DNA of 60,000 nucleotides from Apostichopus japonicus (lineage: Eukaryota; Echinodermata; Holothuroidea; Aspidochirotida; Stichopodidae), in assembly GCF_037975245.1 (NCBI RefSeq), contig NC_092574.1:17954713-18014712 (forward strand), read 5' to 3'. The notes below the pieces were generated by a model. That model saw only the letters and a list, made by a program, of their open reading frames with translations. It ran no database searches and had not been told where the DNA came from. The translations under genes were made by a program, and so were the position numbers. This document shows positions 46,401-59,923 of the stretch, piece after piece (position 1 is the first letter of the stretch; the number at the start of each line of letters is the position of its first letter).

Positions 46401-49400
46401 TGTCGGTCAGCTACTTTGATCAAACCACTTTCTGCTAAAAGGGAAAGTTCAGAAATACAACACGTCAACAACAAAAAATGGTCATTTTTGAAAATGAAAG
46501 AAAGCAGATCTGAGAAGAATGTTTTTTCACACACAACACCGATTTGAACATGAATTGCTTGTTATAAATAAGGGATGTATAAATCAAAGAATATCTCAAA
46601 CCACTGGAACACTGTTTACTACAGAAAGAAATTTCACAGTTTAAAATGTAAGAAAATCTTCAAACAAAAGTTTCAGTATAACTTGTATTTCCACTTATCA
46701 GTTCTTAGCTCTTGTTTGAGCATCTCTTCTTACACAGAGCCCAGATAAATACCAGCAATTACTGAGTATAATACCTAGCCCAGGGGCATGTCATTTTCCT
46801 TTGGTAAAAATGGCAATATCACGTTAGAATGGTAGGAAGGACCCATCTCTCCTACACCAAAATGAGATATCATGCAATTGAACACATAGAGCTATAAGTC
46901 CAGTTAAATAAAGTCAACCAGCACCTTCCACGGGTTTTAAATCTAGTATTCTGTCAGAACTGTTCATCCACTAATAGCTACTGCAGCTGTATTCTAGATA
47001 GAGAACTATTGCACAAACCTGAACGTGGTGATTGATTTCTGATTGGCGATATCCTGATAGGTCTTGAATGAGGAGGAGAGGTGTGCCTATACGGGGATGA
47101 AACCATGCTGGAGACGGGCTCAGCCAGTCTCTGTTGGAACTCCTGGTAGTTGCGGTTCAATGTCTAGGGAAGTCAGATAGACAGAGGATGTGAGAAGAAC
47201 AAACTCCATAATTCAAACAACAAGAAAGAGAAATGGTCATTTAAGGGAAAAGGCTACTAACAAATTGGAAGCCATCACAGCTTCGAATCGAGAGAATTTC
47301 CCACTTATCGATCCATAGTTGAGATTGATAACATTACTTTAAAAGAGATTTTGCTTTTCAATTTTTAAGTTATGAATGACGATGCAACTTTGCTCACAGA
47401 AACCTTGATATTCATGATCTTTAGAGAATAGCATCCTTTCCCCAGGGAGCTTTATCAGGCGAGTTAGTTAATCACTCTTACTCCTGCTAATCAAAGCAAA
47501 CCTCTTCATGCCATGGTAGAAAAACATTGACCCTCAATATCTGACCATATGCTCTAAACACAGGCAGCTCATATCACTGCAGTTCGATTGTGGTCGTTGA
47601 ATTTGATACAAAACTGACGAACATAACAAAAGACGAAAATTCATCAAATCAATGTCAGAAAAGTAATGATGAAAAGTGATGAGTGGAAAACAATTATGAG
47701 AACAAACAAACATAAATGCTGAAAAAAGAATAAAAAAAGCCAAAAATTAACTCACTTCCTAATGCAGAAACAAGAAATTTATAATACACGAAAGTAATGA
47801 CATACTCTGGTCCTTGACAATGAACCACAGAAAATATTGAAGATAGGCGGAGAAACACATTTTTTTGTTTCTTTTGGAGCTTAATTACAAATTATCGTCA
47901 CACTTTTTCTTTGACATAATCAGTTGGGAAGGTTTTGACATCAAACTAACCTCCCCCCCTTCCCTTCCATTTATTAACAATATTATCATCACTGTTTAAT
48001 TTTGACACAATCTGTCGTGATATACTGAAGGGTCTTGGCTTCAAATTATCTTTGTTTTTCTTTCATTCAAAAACAATTATTCATACTTAAGTTTTGACAA
48101 AGTGACAATGACCATAACTGATCATCACAAGACAACGTGTCATTGTTGATAACATCAAATCAAATAAATACAAGATGAAGAGAAACAGAACACCTCACCT
48201 CAGCTTCAACTTCTAACTGCTTCATTCTTGCTCTTGTTTCCTCCATGGAGTTCATGGAGCCCTCATCTAGAGAGGAGAGACTACTCTCTTCTGATAAATC
48301 CAGGTCTCTGACCGGTCGATGATTACTAGGATGATCCTCTGTGGGGTAGAACAGTGAATCATTACCGTCCGCTGGTATGCCTGGGTTCCTGCTGACTAAC
48401 GATGCATGAGCGAGGTAAGACTGCGAGAGACTGATACCGTAAAGAAAGAAAGAAGGAACAAAATAAAAGCATCAGTTTTAAGCCTGTTGTGAAGAAGGGA
48501 GCCTCACCTTTACTAGCTTCATGCAGTCAGTCTTGGGGACCAATTACCTAATACTATAAGCTTATGGAAAAGTTTTGGAGAGAAGAGAAAAGTTGGCTTC
48601 AATGGCACAGGCGTGCACAGTACTTTACTATTACCTCATTTAGTAAGCTTCGCTAATTGGATTAATGCTAATTATGTTTGTATGGAGGCGGTTGACAGAG
48701 GAGTGTATTGAATAACATGAATATTCATTGCAGTTATGTTAATTTACCTGGTAACAGTTTAAATGTGGTGTCTTTCATCTTGTATCTAAACTTGTATATC
48801 TACAAAGGTTTGAACTTTCAGATTGCCGTAAGATGACTCAAGAGTTCTGATATTCAAATTGCTTAAGGTTAAATAATTTTTCAATCCTGGTGACATGGTC
48901 AAAGTTATGAAATTCTGTACACCAAACAAGGATCTCTCCAGTTGGTGGCAAGTTCTGTTAGGAATTCTGTTGAAATCATGGGTACTTAGTCAATAGCCTG
49001 TGTACTTTATATATATAATTGTACAATCAGGGTTCATACTCTAGCCTTACCTGATACAACCAGGTAATGTGGTAGGCCAGTCATATATATAACAAGAGAA
49101 ATTCAAACTTTCATTCCTATAAGGGTCCCTGGGGCCAAGGAGCCATGTTAGCAATATAAATCCTTGCTCCATCAACCTGCAAAGCTTTTCAAATGCATAT
49201 TACCTGCCTCTACCCTGGTCATCGCTACGGCGATAGACTTCATTGTGCAGCGCCCTCTGTGTCTCTCTGAGCATAGCTCGTAGACTGCCGAGTTCCTTGA
49301 CCATTTCTTGCATTTGTCTGGTCTGTTCTTCAAGCTGATGTTTTAGGTCCAAATTTCTTTGTACCTATAAAGAATAAAGAAAAGCATGTTCTCCGAAAAT

Positions 49401-52400
49401 GTTTAATGGGAACAAACAAGAAAAAATTAAAGAGAAAAGTCAAACACACTGTACAAGAGTATACAATACTAATGATACGCTGTACCAGTGGTGACAATCT
49501 TGATAAGCTGATTCATGTAAACAAACTAAGCTAGAAGAATAAGCCCTACCTAACTGATTCATTTGTCGAAGAAATAGGAGAGGTAGGAGATAACTGGGGT
49601 ATTGGTATTATCTCCTACCTCTCCTCTTCCCCCTGTTTCTTTCTTTCTTCTCTGCATCCCTTGTCTACTAATCCTCTTACATTCATCTCTTTTGTGTTCA
49701 CCATGCTCATTAACCTGTCTGTATTCTGTGCGTATTTCTGTCCCTTCTGCTACTGTAACTTGCATTCAGCCTCTGAAGAAGATCCTGCTAGGATCGAAAT
49801 GCCAGGCCAACTTACTTTTACACAAAACATAATCATGTTAGACTTTACCTCCTCTTGAACTTTGACCTTCCAATGTTCTTCTTTCTGCTTCCCGATAGCC
49901 CTCTCCTGATGAAGCTGATCTCTAGTCCTCTCCAGTTCTCCCCTCAAACTGATCAATTCTGGAGATGGTCGAGACATCTTCTCTGTTAATTGTTTAATGA
50001 GTTCTTCATTTCCTAGGAGAGATGCCGTAGAGAATATCCAGGGTTCAGTATAAATATATATATCCCTTAAATACCAGTACCTTGAAATATCTCCCCAAAA
50101 TTTCAATCATATCCATTCCCCAAGGAATTGACATTTAATTTGTTGGAGCTTTCTTGATCTCAAGGAAGCTCAATAATTTTTTTTTTTTAATTCCAAGTAA
50201 TGGAAGAGGCACTCAAGTATAAGGATTTGATATAGTAAGGAGCTGGTTATGAGCCTCTTAGGTCATATAAAGTACCCCCAAAATCAATAACAAGTGGATT
50301 AGAGCTATATGACCTGTACAATTATATAGCAAGATGGATGATGGTGTTTGTGTAACAGTAGCTGGGAAAGTTCAGAATGCTGTAGAAAAGCAAACTTATT
50401 AAAGGTAATGTATACAGTGTAAGTGAATTTGGATAGTTCTTTCTAAAGGGTTCTACAGTAGCACTACACCTACTGTAGTTATAACAATTCCAATTAAAAT
50501 AAAACTAGGAAAATGTCAGTCAACTTAAATTACAGATTGGGATTGGATCATGCAAACTTAAAGAATATGTACAGTACATACATTATACTGACTGTACACC
50601 CAGAGAATGGATCTAGCTAGTACTGCAGTTGCACTATTAGCAGCAGAAATCCCCTCTGATAGTAAAGAGGACTGCCGAAAAGTGAGTAGAATTTTCACCC
50701 GCAATCCATTGCTTGCCAGTTTGATTTTGGTATATACTAGTGCACATTTTTTTCTTTCATAAATACAAATTGGGCCACTGGCAACAATTTTTAGTGTTAA
50801 AAAACTTTGTTGAGCAGTTTTGACGGTTTCTAAAAATTTTGTTTCTCACAAGTGCTGGAAATAATATCATCCTGCACATAAGCACAGAACCTGCTACCAG
50901 AGATACATCTTTTCATTAGTCTGCAGCCATTAAATCCAGCTGGTGCAGCATTTTGCGGTGCGATAACCAAATAACTTAGCTAGCTTACTGTGGCCCTTAG
51001 ATCTCTGGTGATGTTTATGCCAAAAAAATCCACAATTATCTTTCATTAGTAGGTGGAGGAGGCGACATAGACAGCTACGAGAAAATAGAATTTGCTTTTT
51101 GGACTTACTCCTTTTTTCAGCTTTTTCTTCACTGGCTGCTTCTGCTAGTCTCCTGATGAGGAAAATAAAGAATACAAAGAAAATGGGGATGCTAATAAGT
51201 TTATGAAGATCTTTTTTTTAAAAGTAAGCTTCAGAGATTTGGTAGAAATGATATTATTTAAAATCCCTTCATTTTAAGAACTGGAAATATATGGAGATAA
51301 AAACTAAATGAAACCTACTTTATTTTGTTTGATAATCACGGCACTGATGACTCAATTGGATGGATGCAAACACAATGGTCTACACTAAAATCATATGGTC
51401 TACACTACAATCATATGATCTACACTACAATCATATGGTCTTTAAATGAATTTTCCTTAATCCACCTAATTGCCAATGTAACGATGTTGAACAACATAAA
51501 CCATTACCAGTAATGCTTTAAGTTTCAACTATGGAATTTATGCAACCACTTTTGGTGTTCGTACACTAATGTAATGAAGGCCTATACAAACGTGTAGACA
51601 TCATACCTACAGCACGCTTCAAAATAAATATGAAAGAACACTACACAGGTTTTCTCATAGAATTTCCCACTTGCCGAGCAATGAATACTAGGTTAAACTT
51701 AACATAATTAATGTTACCTGGAGATGAATACAAAAGTCTGAAAATGAAGTAATATAAACTCAAAAGGTTTTTATCCTAAATGAAGATCAGATCATGTCAC
51801 CACGCATTACTGAGTCATCATAGTGTTACTGTACTATGCTTTATCCATATTAGTAACATCCATCATTGTTCATTACATAATTTAGTACATGTAAAGTATG
51901 TATAAATTACAAGTGACATACAATTAGCAGTGTTACCGAGGTTAAAAGGATTTTGTTCACGAATAGAAATCCAAAAAGTAGTCTGACCAGACAAAAAGTG
52001 ACACAATTCTTTACGAATGCGTAGCGATCGCTGCGATGGTGCGGTCGTTCTGTATCATAGGCTTTTCATAGCAGTTTTTCAGGTCAACAAATTTCGTTCA
52101 AGAATGAAAAAGGCAAAAATATTCATGTTCCATCTAGACATAAAAGTGTCACAAATCTTTGGTTTTATAATGTGGTTTATACTGTATCGTTGTACCACAG
52201 TATACCATGTAGACAAATGGTTTCTTGCATGAGTTGATAGAGCTTCAAATACATAGTGACTGAGTTGCACACTGTCAAGTAACCAGACACTTCATTTAAA
52301 GATTAATTCCAGTCATGGTCTGTCATTTTCCTGACTCCCAGCTTCAGTCAATGTATTTATCTTTAGGTGGGAAAACGTTTAGAGTCAATTGACCTTTGAC

Positions 52401-55400
52401 ATTAATAGTGAGGTACCCTAATAGTCAGGAGTCACTATAACACTGACATACACGTAGCAGACTTTTATACGTTTCCCCGCATTCTAGGGTCAAATGCAAT
52501 ATTAATGCGATTCAGACAAAACGGTACCACAGTATGGAGCAGATCATCTTAAACCTGTTAATTGTCAATTACAGCATTGAAAGTCCAGTGTGGTCAAGAG
52601 CTTTCTTAACTACAAACAAGGACATGGACAGTGTCAACCAGTTTACAAGCCTCTGGAACTCTGTTGGAAGCCTGAAGGTCTATAATGACATCTCCCTTGC
52701 CTTTCCACCCCACCCCCTTGCACCCCACTTACTATCTGGTAAAGAGAGTTTGATATAATTATTAAGTAAGGCAGTATTCCTGTTTTCTCACCTGTTTATA
52801 TAAATCATCAAAGAGGGTTATTAAAATGTCTTACACAAATAATTAGGCAGCAAATATATGAAATATTGTACATTTCATATCATCTACTGATTTACCCATG
52901 CAGCTCCTTAAATCTAACATTTTTTTAAGAACAGAATTTGTCCAATACTGTAGATATTTCGTAGTGGTGACCATTTTTTTCCAGCAAATGTATTCCACCC
53001 GACTCTTGAAAAAAAAAAAGGTTGCAAAAGTACATACACTAAATATGACATACAGCTTAACAAAGATATTACAATATGTCAGAGCCAAATTTAAAACATT
53101 TAGAATTATGTACACTGAACAAAGTAATTAAGAAATTATGAAATTTTAAGAAATATTGCAACTTTTTGCCACAATTTCTGCAAACAGTGCAAACTGTTGT
53201 GAAGGTTTAAAAAAAAAAAATCAATAATAAAAGGAAGATGAGAAAAGATGAGAAAATTACAATAATTGTTATTTTATACACTGAAACAATTTCACACAGC
53301 AATTACAATTTAAAACAATCAAAAATTCTAGAAAAAAAATGGAAAATTTGATAATTATATATATGAGAATTTGATTATATTTTACAATTTGTCATAATTT
53401 ACCAAATCTTTGGTCAATGCCTTATAATTTGCCTGTCTTTGATATAATAAATTTAAAATACAAAATATCGGTTAACATGTATAAAAAATATATTACTGTT
53501 CTAAATATTGTGCATTTAGCTGATCACTGTACATATATCTCAACCCTCAAGACTTGAAAGATATGTACGAAAACTTCTTTCACTAAATATAACGATTATA
53601 ATCTAATGTAAAGAATGCATTTTGATATTATCTAACACTACTCTCACCTCAGATATAAACATTAAGGAAGGCCTCAATACATATATATATCCAAGTCTTC
53701 GTACACAAAAACTTCATTCAAAACAGAAACGACACAGTTTTAATTGAGATGATATTGAAATGATAAGTATCAATACATCCTCCACTTATTATACCTCGTT
53801 GGTACTTTCTCCCGAGCCTCTCAGACTAAACGATGTCCAGGAAATATTCCTCAATACATATCTCGTCTAAATTTGTAGGTCAATCGGGAATTCTTGACGA
53901 GACCGATACATACAGGGATCGGCAGATTCGACAGAAGATGAATAAATTTGAGATAAGTGGAGTAAAATAGCGAAAGACTCGATCGTGCTCGTAGATTAGA
54001 AAGTAGAGGTTACGGCTGCAGCTGCATGTATATGCTGCAAGACTTAATTCACGATGAATCAATTATACTTGGAACAAGGTCAATCATGAACACGATCTCT
54101 ATCAAAACACACTGGATTCACCTTCAAAGATTTACGAATATATCAAAACAGGGAAGAGTCATGTAGGTAGTGTGTATAGTCTGTGTATTTACCAGAATTA
54201 AGAAAGATTCAGAGGGAAAGTTTCACAGAGGAAAACACAGAACTAAGTTGAGGGGAAGAATACTGGTTAATATTGGTCAGGTTAACACAGTGATTGTACT
54301 GTACAGGAAGTGGTGGAAAGGGGGCAGTAAATGGGGTGGAGACCTGAAAGGATGAAGGAAGGGGTGCCTGGAGGTAGAGAGAGAAGGCCAAGGACTGAAT
54401 GAAACATTTAACAATTCTTAGTGTATGCAAATTCATTGATTAGTGCTAAGTCTGAAGAAACTAAAGCAATGTCATAAGTCAAGTACTACGTCATAAAATC
54501 ACATGTATATATATTCCTAAAAAGAAAGAACAAACCTTATAACTGGTCCAGCAAAAGTGCAACTTTAAAAGCATCTTAGAACTTTTTGACTGTTCGATGC
54601 CGTGGGATAAGAGTTTCCCTTCCATTTGCATACGGTATATATATATATACCTGTAGGATTTTTATTCTGTTGACCATGATTTTGCACAGAAATTTATCAA
54701 ATTTTAAAGAACTTTGCATCTACTGTGTACAGGAATTATAAAACCCAAACAATGTAAAAATAAATTTTTACAAATAATTCAAAATGTTTGGAGTGACATA
54801 ATTCATATATCACTGATCACTCCCAAAGCTACTTAGAACCCTAATAAATGATAAAGTCCCTCCATTGTCATCAACAGTATAGTTTGCCGTTTCATGAATA
54901 AAAACAACTATCAAATTTATCAGCGACAACATCGGTGAAATTTCCCCCAAAAATTTGACTGCAGACACAATATTCCCCAGTATCGAATCTATTCAAGATA
55001 AAATTCCAAAGCAACTACTCCAAGTTTCAAACAAATCCTTCCAGTGAAAATCCAGTGAAAAATACATAAAATTCTCAAGATTTTAAGACTTAATTGCAAA
55101 TTGCACAACTTATTAGAAATGGTAGTTATCGTTTGCAATTCATTTATAACACCAACCAACGATCTATTCCTAGGTTTAATATAGAAGCAGTTTGCTTTGC
55201 ACGATTATTTCTATAGATAGAAAGCACTCAAAGCAACCTACCGTATGAGAAAGAAGAAAAGAAGCGAAAAATAAGAGCTATTAGAATTTTTTACGCTTCA
55301 TAAATGTAGCATTATCCACACCGTCTTCCTGAGTTTTACACTTTACATGTTGTACTGTACAGTTCTATAACAACCCATGCAGTGCTGGGTCACAAATCAG

Positions 55401-58400
55401 CCATAGTTGACAATATATCTATATTTCATGGAATTTATAATTCAGTGTTCATTTTTTATATGTAGCAGTTTTGAGGTTTTAAAGAATTTGTTTTAATACT
55501 CATATTCTGAAATATGAAATCTGATACTGAAATCTTGGGTATTCTCATGTTACACTATTAAATTGTATTTAATGTAGCAACCATGTTTGAACAGTGTCAC
55601 AACAGTCACAAAGGTCAAGGCATCTGCCTACACATGTATGCATCCTACTAATGTTTTGATTAAATAACCTAGGAGGTACACACCATGTTTTTTATCTGTA
55701 TGTTTGGACTAGCTTGATCCATGCAAATGGGCAAACATTTTGCAAAAAAGGTAATTTACAACTCAATAGTACCCCCTGCCTCCCCCAAAAGATTGCTTCA
55801 GACCAAGAAGATTAAATGCATAATGGGGCTCAAAGAGACTTTTAATATATTTGCCCTACAGTATCTACGCATTGTCAATTTTGTCGGGAACAACCTACAA
55901 TGTCTAGTTCATGTTAAAGACACATTCAAAGTCACTGACATTATACTTAAATTTCAACAATGTTAGTGGACTCAATAAATTGTGAAATGCAGTGAAATTT
56001 ATACAGTTCAGCTTTGGTTCAATTCAGCAATCATAAAAACTGTAGCAGCTTTTACATTTGGTCTTGAACCAATTTGATCAAACCTGCCAGTAAAGTACTC
56101 ACATAAGATTTCAAATTGATCAAAATAATAGATTACTTTGCCAAGTGAACAGAGAGAGAGAGAGAGTGTGGCAAAGTCATTTAGCAAAAACTTGATTCAA
56201 TCCTTAAACACATTATCTACATGCAGACACTCTTTCATGTTAATCTAAGTTAATCATCTGTGCAGGTTAAAAGAATAAAAAAAATTGGAAAATATTTTTG
56301 ACATTTTGATTTATTAACCTAAATGAAACTGAGACCACTGAAGCCAATGAGCCTGTTATGGGATATTAGCATCTAGTAGCTACTATATCATCAAGACAAT
56401 ATTTACCAAAATGAAATCAAAATGTTACTTTAAATGAGACCTACTGCCTCACAGTCTTTAATAAAAAGATATATTTTCTTCAGCTGATTCTCATTTTTAA
56501 ACACATATGTATCGCATTAACATATACAGAGATGTACTTAAGTATTAGACTCAGTCCTTAAAATGCCCATGTATACATCAACTAAGTTTCCCATCTGAAA
56601 GCATATCTTAGAACCCTTGTATTCAAAGTGGGCTCAGGACCTTTTTCAGGGTAGCAAATAAAATTTTGAAAGGTTGTAAAATCCTTCGAAAGGAAGAAAA
56701 AGGTGCTGATATATGTGGGGAAAAGTCGTGATCATAAATTACTTTAAAAGTTGCAAAATGTTACACCAGTTTGGAACTAGGCACCTTAAAAAAAATTCTC
56801 AAAATGGAGGGGGTAGCCAAGATGAAAAATGTGAAAAATTCGGATCACCAGACAGAAGAAGTTTGAATACCAGGGACTTAGAAGAGCTATCATCTGTAAA
56901 TAAATTTAAGAATGTTCCATACAGATATGTAACATGCATTCTTACAGCAGAAAAAAAAAACTAATTATGCATACTGTCTCGATACTGTATAATCAACATT
57001 CACATTTAGATGATCCAACCAGGGATTAATAAGTTTTGCTTGAATTATTAAAAGGTATGAAGCTTTTCACAATGAGATAAATAATAGAAAAGTCTCCTTA
57101 ATTTACATATCTAGATCTATAACAAAGTGTTCAAGACCATCCCCATTTGGAAATACATCTGTGAACATTGCTTTAATAGTCAGGGAATAATTTACCCAGT
57201 AAAACTGCTATGAAAAATGATCAAATTGCTCTAGACAAGTCCAAAAAGATGTATTAGCAGTCTTTGCACAGGAACCACAGTATTTTATAAGAGAACAACT
57301 TCAGAGCCTTCTAAACTGCTACACAAACTCTGTAACACTAAGTTATTCCCTGGTAAGCCTAAGTACTCTTTAAGACTTCATGTTTAAATTATTTTAGCAT
57401 GTTAAATTTGCTATATTTTGCTTCCTTTGATATTCTTGTCAGTTATGGAGAAATGTTATATGTGAGATGGATTGAGACCTTATTTATATTTCCCAGCATG
57501 AGTGGGATATAGTGGGATATGAAAAATACCAATTAATATTATTCCACGAACTAGTCAAATCTCAATAAAAAAGTGGATCAAGAAACTCATTCATACCTCA
57601 ATTCAATTGATAGATATTTAATAGTTAATTTAAACACAATAACCATATAGAACCAGTCCTCAATTAAATTAATTTGATAGATTGCCAACTTACTGTACAT
57701 GCTGTCAACAGTACTCAAACTTAATTGGAGTGATCACTATTCTCAAACTGTACACAATATCAACAACTTACTGTATTCTAATGGCATTGTGTTATTGATT
57801 TCCACTGAATATTTTTGGTTAAAAAGCCTAAAACAACTAAAATCTAGGTAAAAAAAAAAAAAAAAATATTATTTGTCTATTCAATCTAATGATGTGTTTC
57901 ATTTCACTGAGGGACATGGACTTGCCTGAGATGTGACTTACAGGCAAAGTCAGGTTTACCATTTACATTCTTATAACTTTTCATTATTTTTTATATTATT
58001 TGGGGTGTCTTGAATATCATCTAACCCCTTTAGTACTCCCCACTCTTGGGTCATACTATTATATCAACGCGTGGTATTTTCTGCCTGATATTTTCCGCTC
58101 CCTGTAATTTCCGGTGATGGAGGAGGTTAAATATACTCCTTTTCATGGTAACAAATGAAAGTACGCTATATAAATGATACATGCACACAATTTATTGGCA
58201 GCATTAAACCAAAAGAAAATGACATGGTAAGAAAATTTCCATTTGGTACAAGAATATCGACAGAAAACATGGTTATATTACAAACCTTGGCAACTTTACA
58301 GTAGATTGGAACAAAGGTTCAGATAAATAAGACAGATCTATAAAACATACAACCCAATAGTCGTGAGCCACATTTCACCATATATAGCTGTCCATGCCTC

Positions 58401-59550
58401 CACTGTTTCAGGAAAGTGTTGCCATACACAATCCATTACAAATGATATGTGGCAATAACACTTTGCTCATGCATTGGGGAACCTTTCTACTCACTCAATC
58501 AAAGTTTCAAATTGTAACATAAATTGTCACAAAAAACCCCCACAAAAAACCCCCAACACAACAATTATTAGCTCTAAAATAAAAGCCAGTAATACATGTA
58601 TCTGAAAGGCAAACTTTAGAACATAGAGAGGTAGATGCACCATCAGTGTCATTTGAAAATTTAGAATTTGTGCCATTATTCCTAGGTGGACATAGGTGGG
58701 CACGAAAATGAACATGTTGGCCAGAGTGAAATTGTGCACCCGATCTGAGGGTCGCAACACTGTTAGGATGTTCCTATTCCAATGACAAAGATGGTGATAT
58801 TACATTATATAAAGGAGGATTAGCTCAGTGGTTAACGCCTGTGCCTTTCAATCGAGTTCGAGTCACTCCAAGATTAATGTATGTCGTCCAGTTACAGAGT
58901 TGTTGACAATTGACAATTCATAACCATGGACGTTAAATATGAATCTAAGAGACTGACTTCGGTCAGCTTGCGGCTTGATAAGGCAACGAGGCTTCTTCGT
59001 GAGTTCCTGCATACATACATACATACATATGGGAGATGAGAGACTAGAAATCTCTACATGCACATGTATTGTATGTCTGACATATCATAAGCAGGCTCTC
59101 TCTCAGTCTCTCTACATATATGTTTATATAAAAACTCCCCAAGTACAAATATGTCATGTCTAACCTTGTTCTCAAATTTGATGCCTGACTATGTAAGATA
59201 GGTAGAATATCCTTTGAGTTGAATTAAAATTATAAGTAAATACTCATTTTGACCAAATGTAACAATTTTATATTAGTTTAAGTGTGTTTTTCCTCGGAAA
59301 AGGGGAGAGGAGGGGGTGGTTTGAAAGCATTAAACAATTATTTTCAATACAGCCATCAAGGGCTAATAAACATTCTTCGGGAGTAAACTTGAAATTAAAC
59401 TTACATTTTGGTGTTTTCGAGTTCCCTCCTCAGGACAGCGTTATCTTCTTTCATGATCGGGTAGTCCACAACTCCCCGCAATTTTTCTGATAGCATCTGA
59501 TTCCTGTGGTTTTCAGAAATTAACTTTGTTTTCGACTCCTGTAAATGTTC
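42857..59550 (-). CDS. OFD1: OFD1, centriole and centriolar satellite protein (5' partial, 12 exons)
   Basis: OFD1 acts at distal centrioles and centriolar satellites and is needed for cilia. Exons on the - strand: 59405-59550, 51109-51152, 49849-50012, 49204-49364, 48199-48430, 47019-47163, 46269-46434, 45926-46029, 45216-45715, 44199-44393, 43398-43450, 42857-42902 (stop). All borders are GT-AG and every phase joins, giving 651 residues; the human protein is about 1,012, so the N-terminal LisH part lies beyond the window. Residues 1-171 are coiled coil (EDNAVLRRELENTKMRLAEA). A LEVEAETLNRNYQEFQQRL block matches the family's EAEQL..A+..+..R. An S/P-rich linker follows, then an E/R coiled coil (about 500-553), the DPVMQKYMEMAQKRR motif (family form NPLEKYMKI) and an acidic tail ending EDPFEDW (human ends ELDDSW). 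The matching order and C-terminus support the name; it is drawn from memory of the family. Confidence 0.85.
44199..44393 (-). CDS. OFD1: OFD1 exon with conserved KYM motif
   Basis: 65 codons, phase 0/0, from acceptor CTCTGAAG to donor GAG|gtgagg. Holds LKIDPVMQKYMEMAQKRR, the short conserved helix near the end of OFD1 proteins. If the donor is not used, translation stops five codons later (TGA), giving a shorter tail. Confidence 0.8.
44896..44968. repeat. 12-bp inverted repeat in OFD1 intron
   Basis: CACTGCCCGACT at 44896-44907 and its exact complement at 44957-44968, separated by 49 bases. It may be the ends of a very small MITE; no target duplication was identified. Confidence 0.5.
45216..45715 (-). 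CDS. OFD1: OFD1 exon with E/R-rich coiled coil
   Basis: 500-nt exon (acceptor ATTTCAAG, donor GAG|gtgaga). The first half is polar and disordered (EEFVTRLPRDEEDETHLNS, then R-, D- and G-rich). The second half is a highly charged single helix (EERMRQEEEEQREWEERRR) ending QMLLQLQRQE. The equivalent vertebrate region is also an E/R/Q helix near the C-terminus. A run of 14 A lies just 3' of the donor on the + strand. The Ser/Leu/Pro-rich frames on the opposite strand are shadows. Confidence 0.85.
49576..49625. repeat. Perfect 18-bp hairpin in OFD1 intron
   Basis: AGGAGAGGTAGGAGATAA (49576-49593) and its exact complement (49608-49625) around a 14-base loop. It lies about 220 bases on the 3' side (in OFD1 sense) of an OFD1 exon, within the intron. 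Confidence 0.75.
49766..49815 (+). repeat. Hammerhead-like repeat motif, copy 2 (OFD1 intron)
   Basis: CTCTGAAGAAGATCCTGCTA followed by GGATCGAAATGCCAGGCC. An ATCC/GGAT stem with a five-base loop sits between a CTGAAGA core half and CGAAA, close to the hammerhead layout CTGANGA-stem-GAAA. The fourth core position is A where an active ribozyme has T. Related to 11199-11232. Confidence 0.4.
51153..59404 (-). other. 8.25-kb OFD1 intron
   Basis: The exons on either side join in phase (AT|G), so no exon need be missing. The contents are AT-rich, with TA microsatellites (for example 54637-54652), short A runs and a tRNA-headed SINE at 58806. No other gene was recognised; the open frames are short and lack homology. 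Confidence 0.6.
58806..59030 (+). mobile_element. tRNA-derived SINE with (CATA)n tail
   Basis: Head: GATTAGCTCAGTGGTTAACG (A box) and GAGTTCGAGTCAC (B box) at tRNA-like spacing. Body: CTTCGGTCAGCTTGCGGCTT, then GATAAGGCAACGAGGCTTCT and GTGAGTTCCTGC. Tail: five CATA units. The body resembles conserved central domains of deuterostome SINEs, from memory. It lies in the OFD1 intron, antisense to the gene. Confidence 0.65.
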
Positions 59551-59844
59551 CTACAAAAATTGAATGAGAAAATGTGAGAAAATAGAGAAAATGTAATGTG
59601 TTTATGAATTCCTTTTCAATAAAACAGTCAAAGTTCTCTGAGTGTAAAATAATCCTTCAGGACACCAGAGTGCACTGTCTAAAATAACCTGGTCAGATTT
59701 GGATTAAACGAAACCTCATATGCACTAAAAGAACAGGGCAAATAAAAGCAGATATTAGAAAGGAAACAAAGGTAGAACATACAAGCACATGTAAAAACAA
59801 GTTGCCTAGGGCAAATTTTCAGGGATTTCTTCTAGTCGTCCCCT

Positions 59845-59876
59845 CGGACAACCATGCCTTATATTTTGGTTGTCCG
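59845..59876. repeat. 10-bp inverted repeat
   Basis: CGGACAACCA and TGGTTGTCCG separated by 12 bases, upstream of the first visible OFD1 exon. Confidence 0.5.
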
Positions 59877-59923
59877 AACAGCAGACTTGGTTGCCACAAA
59901 AAATGTAGCAATACAACCATGAT

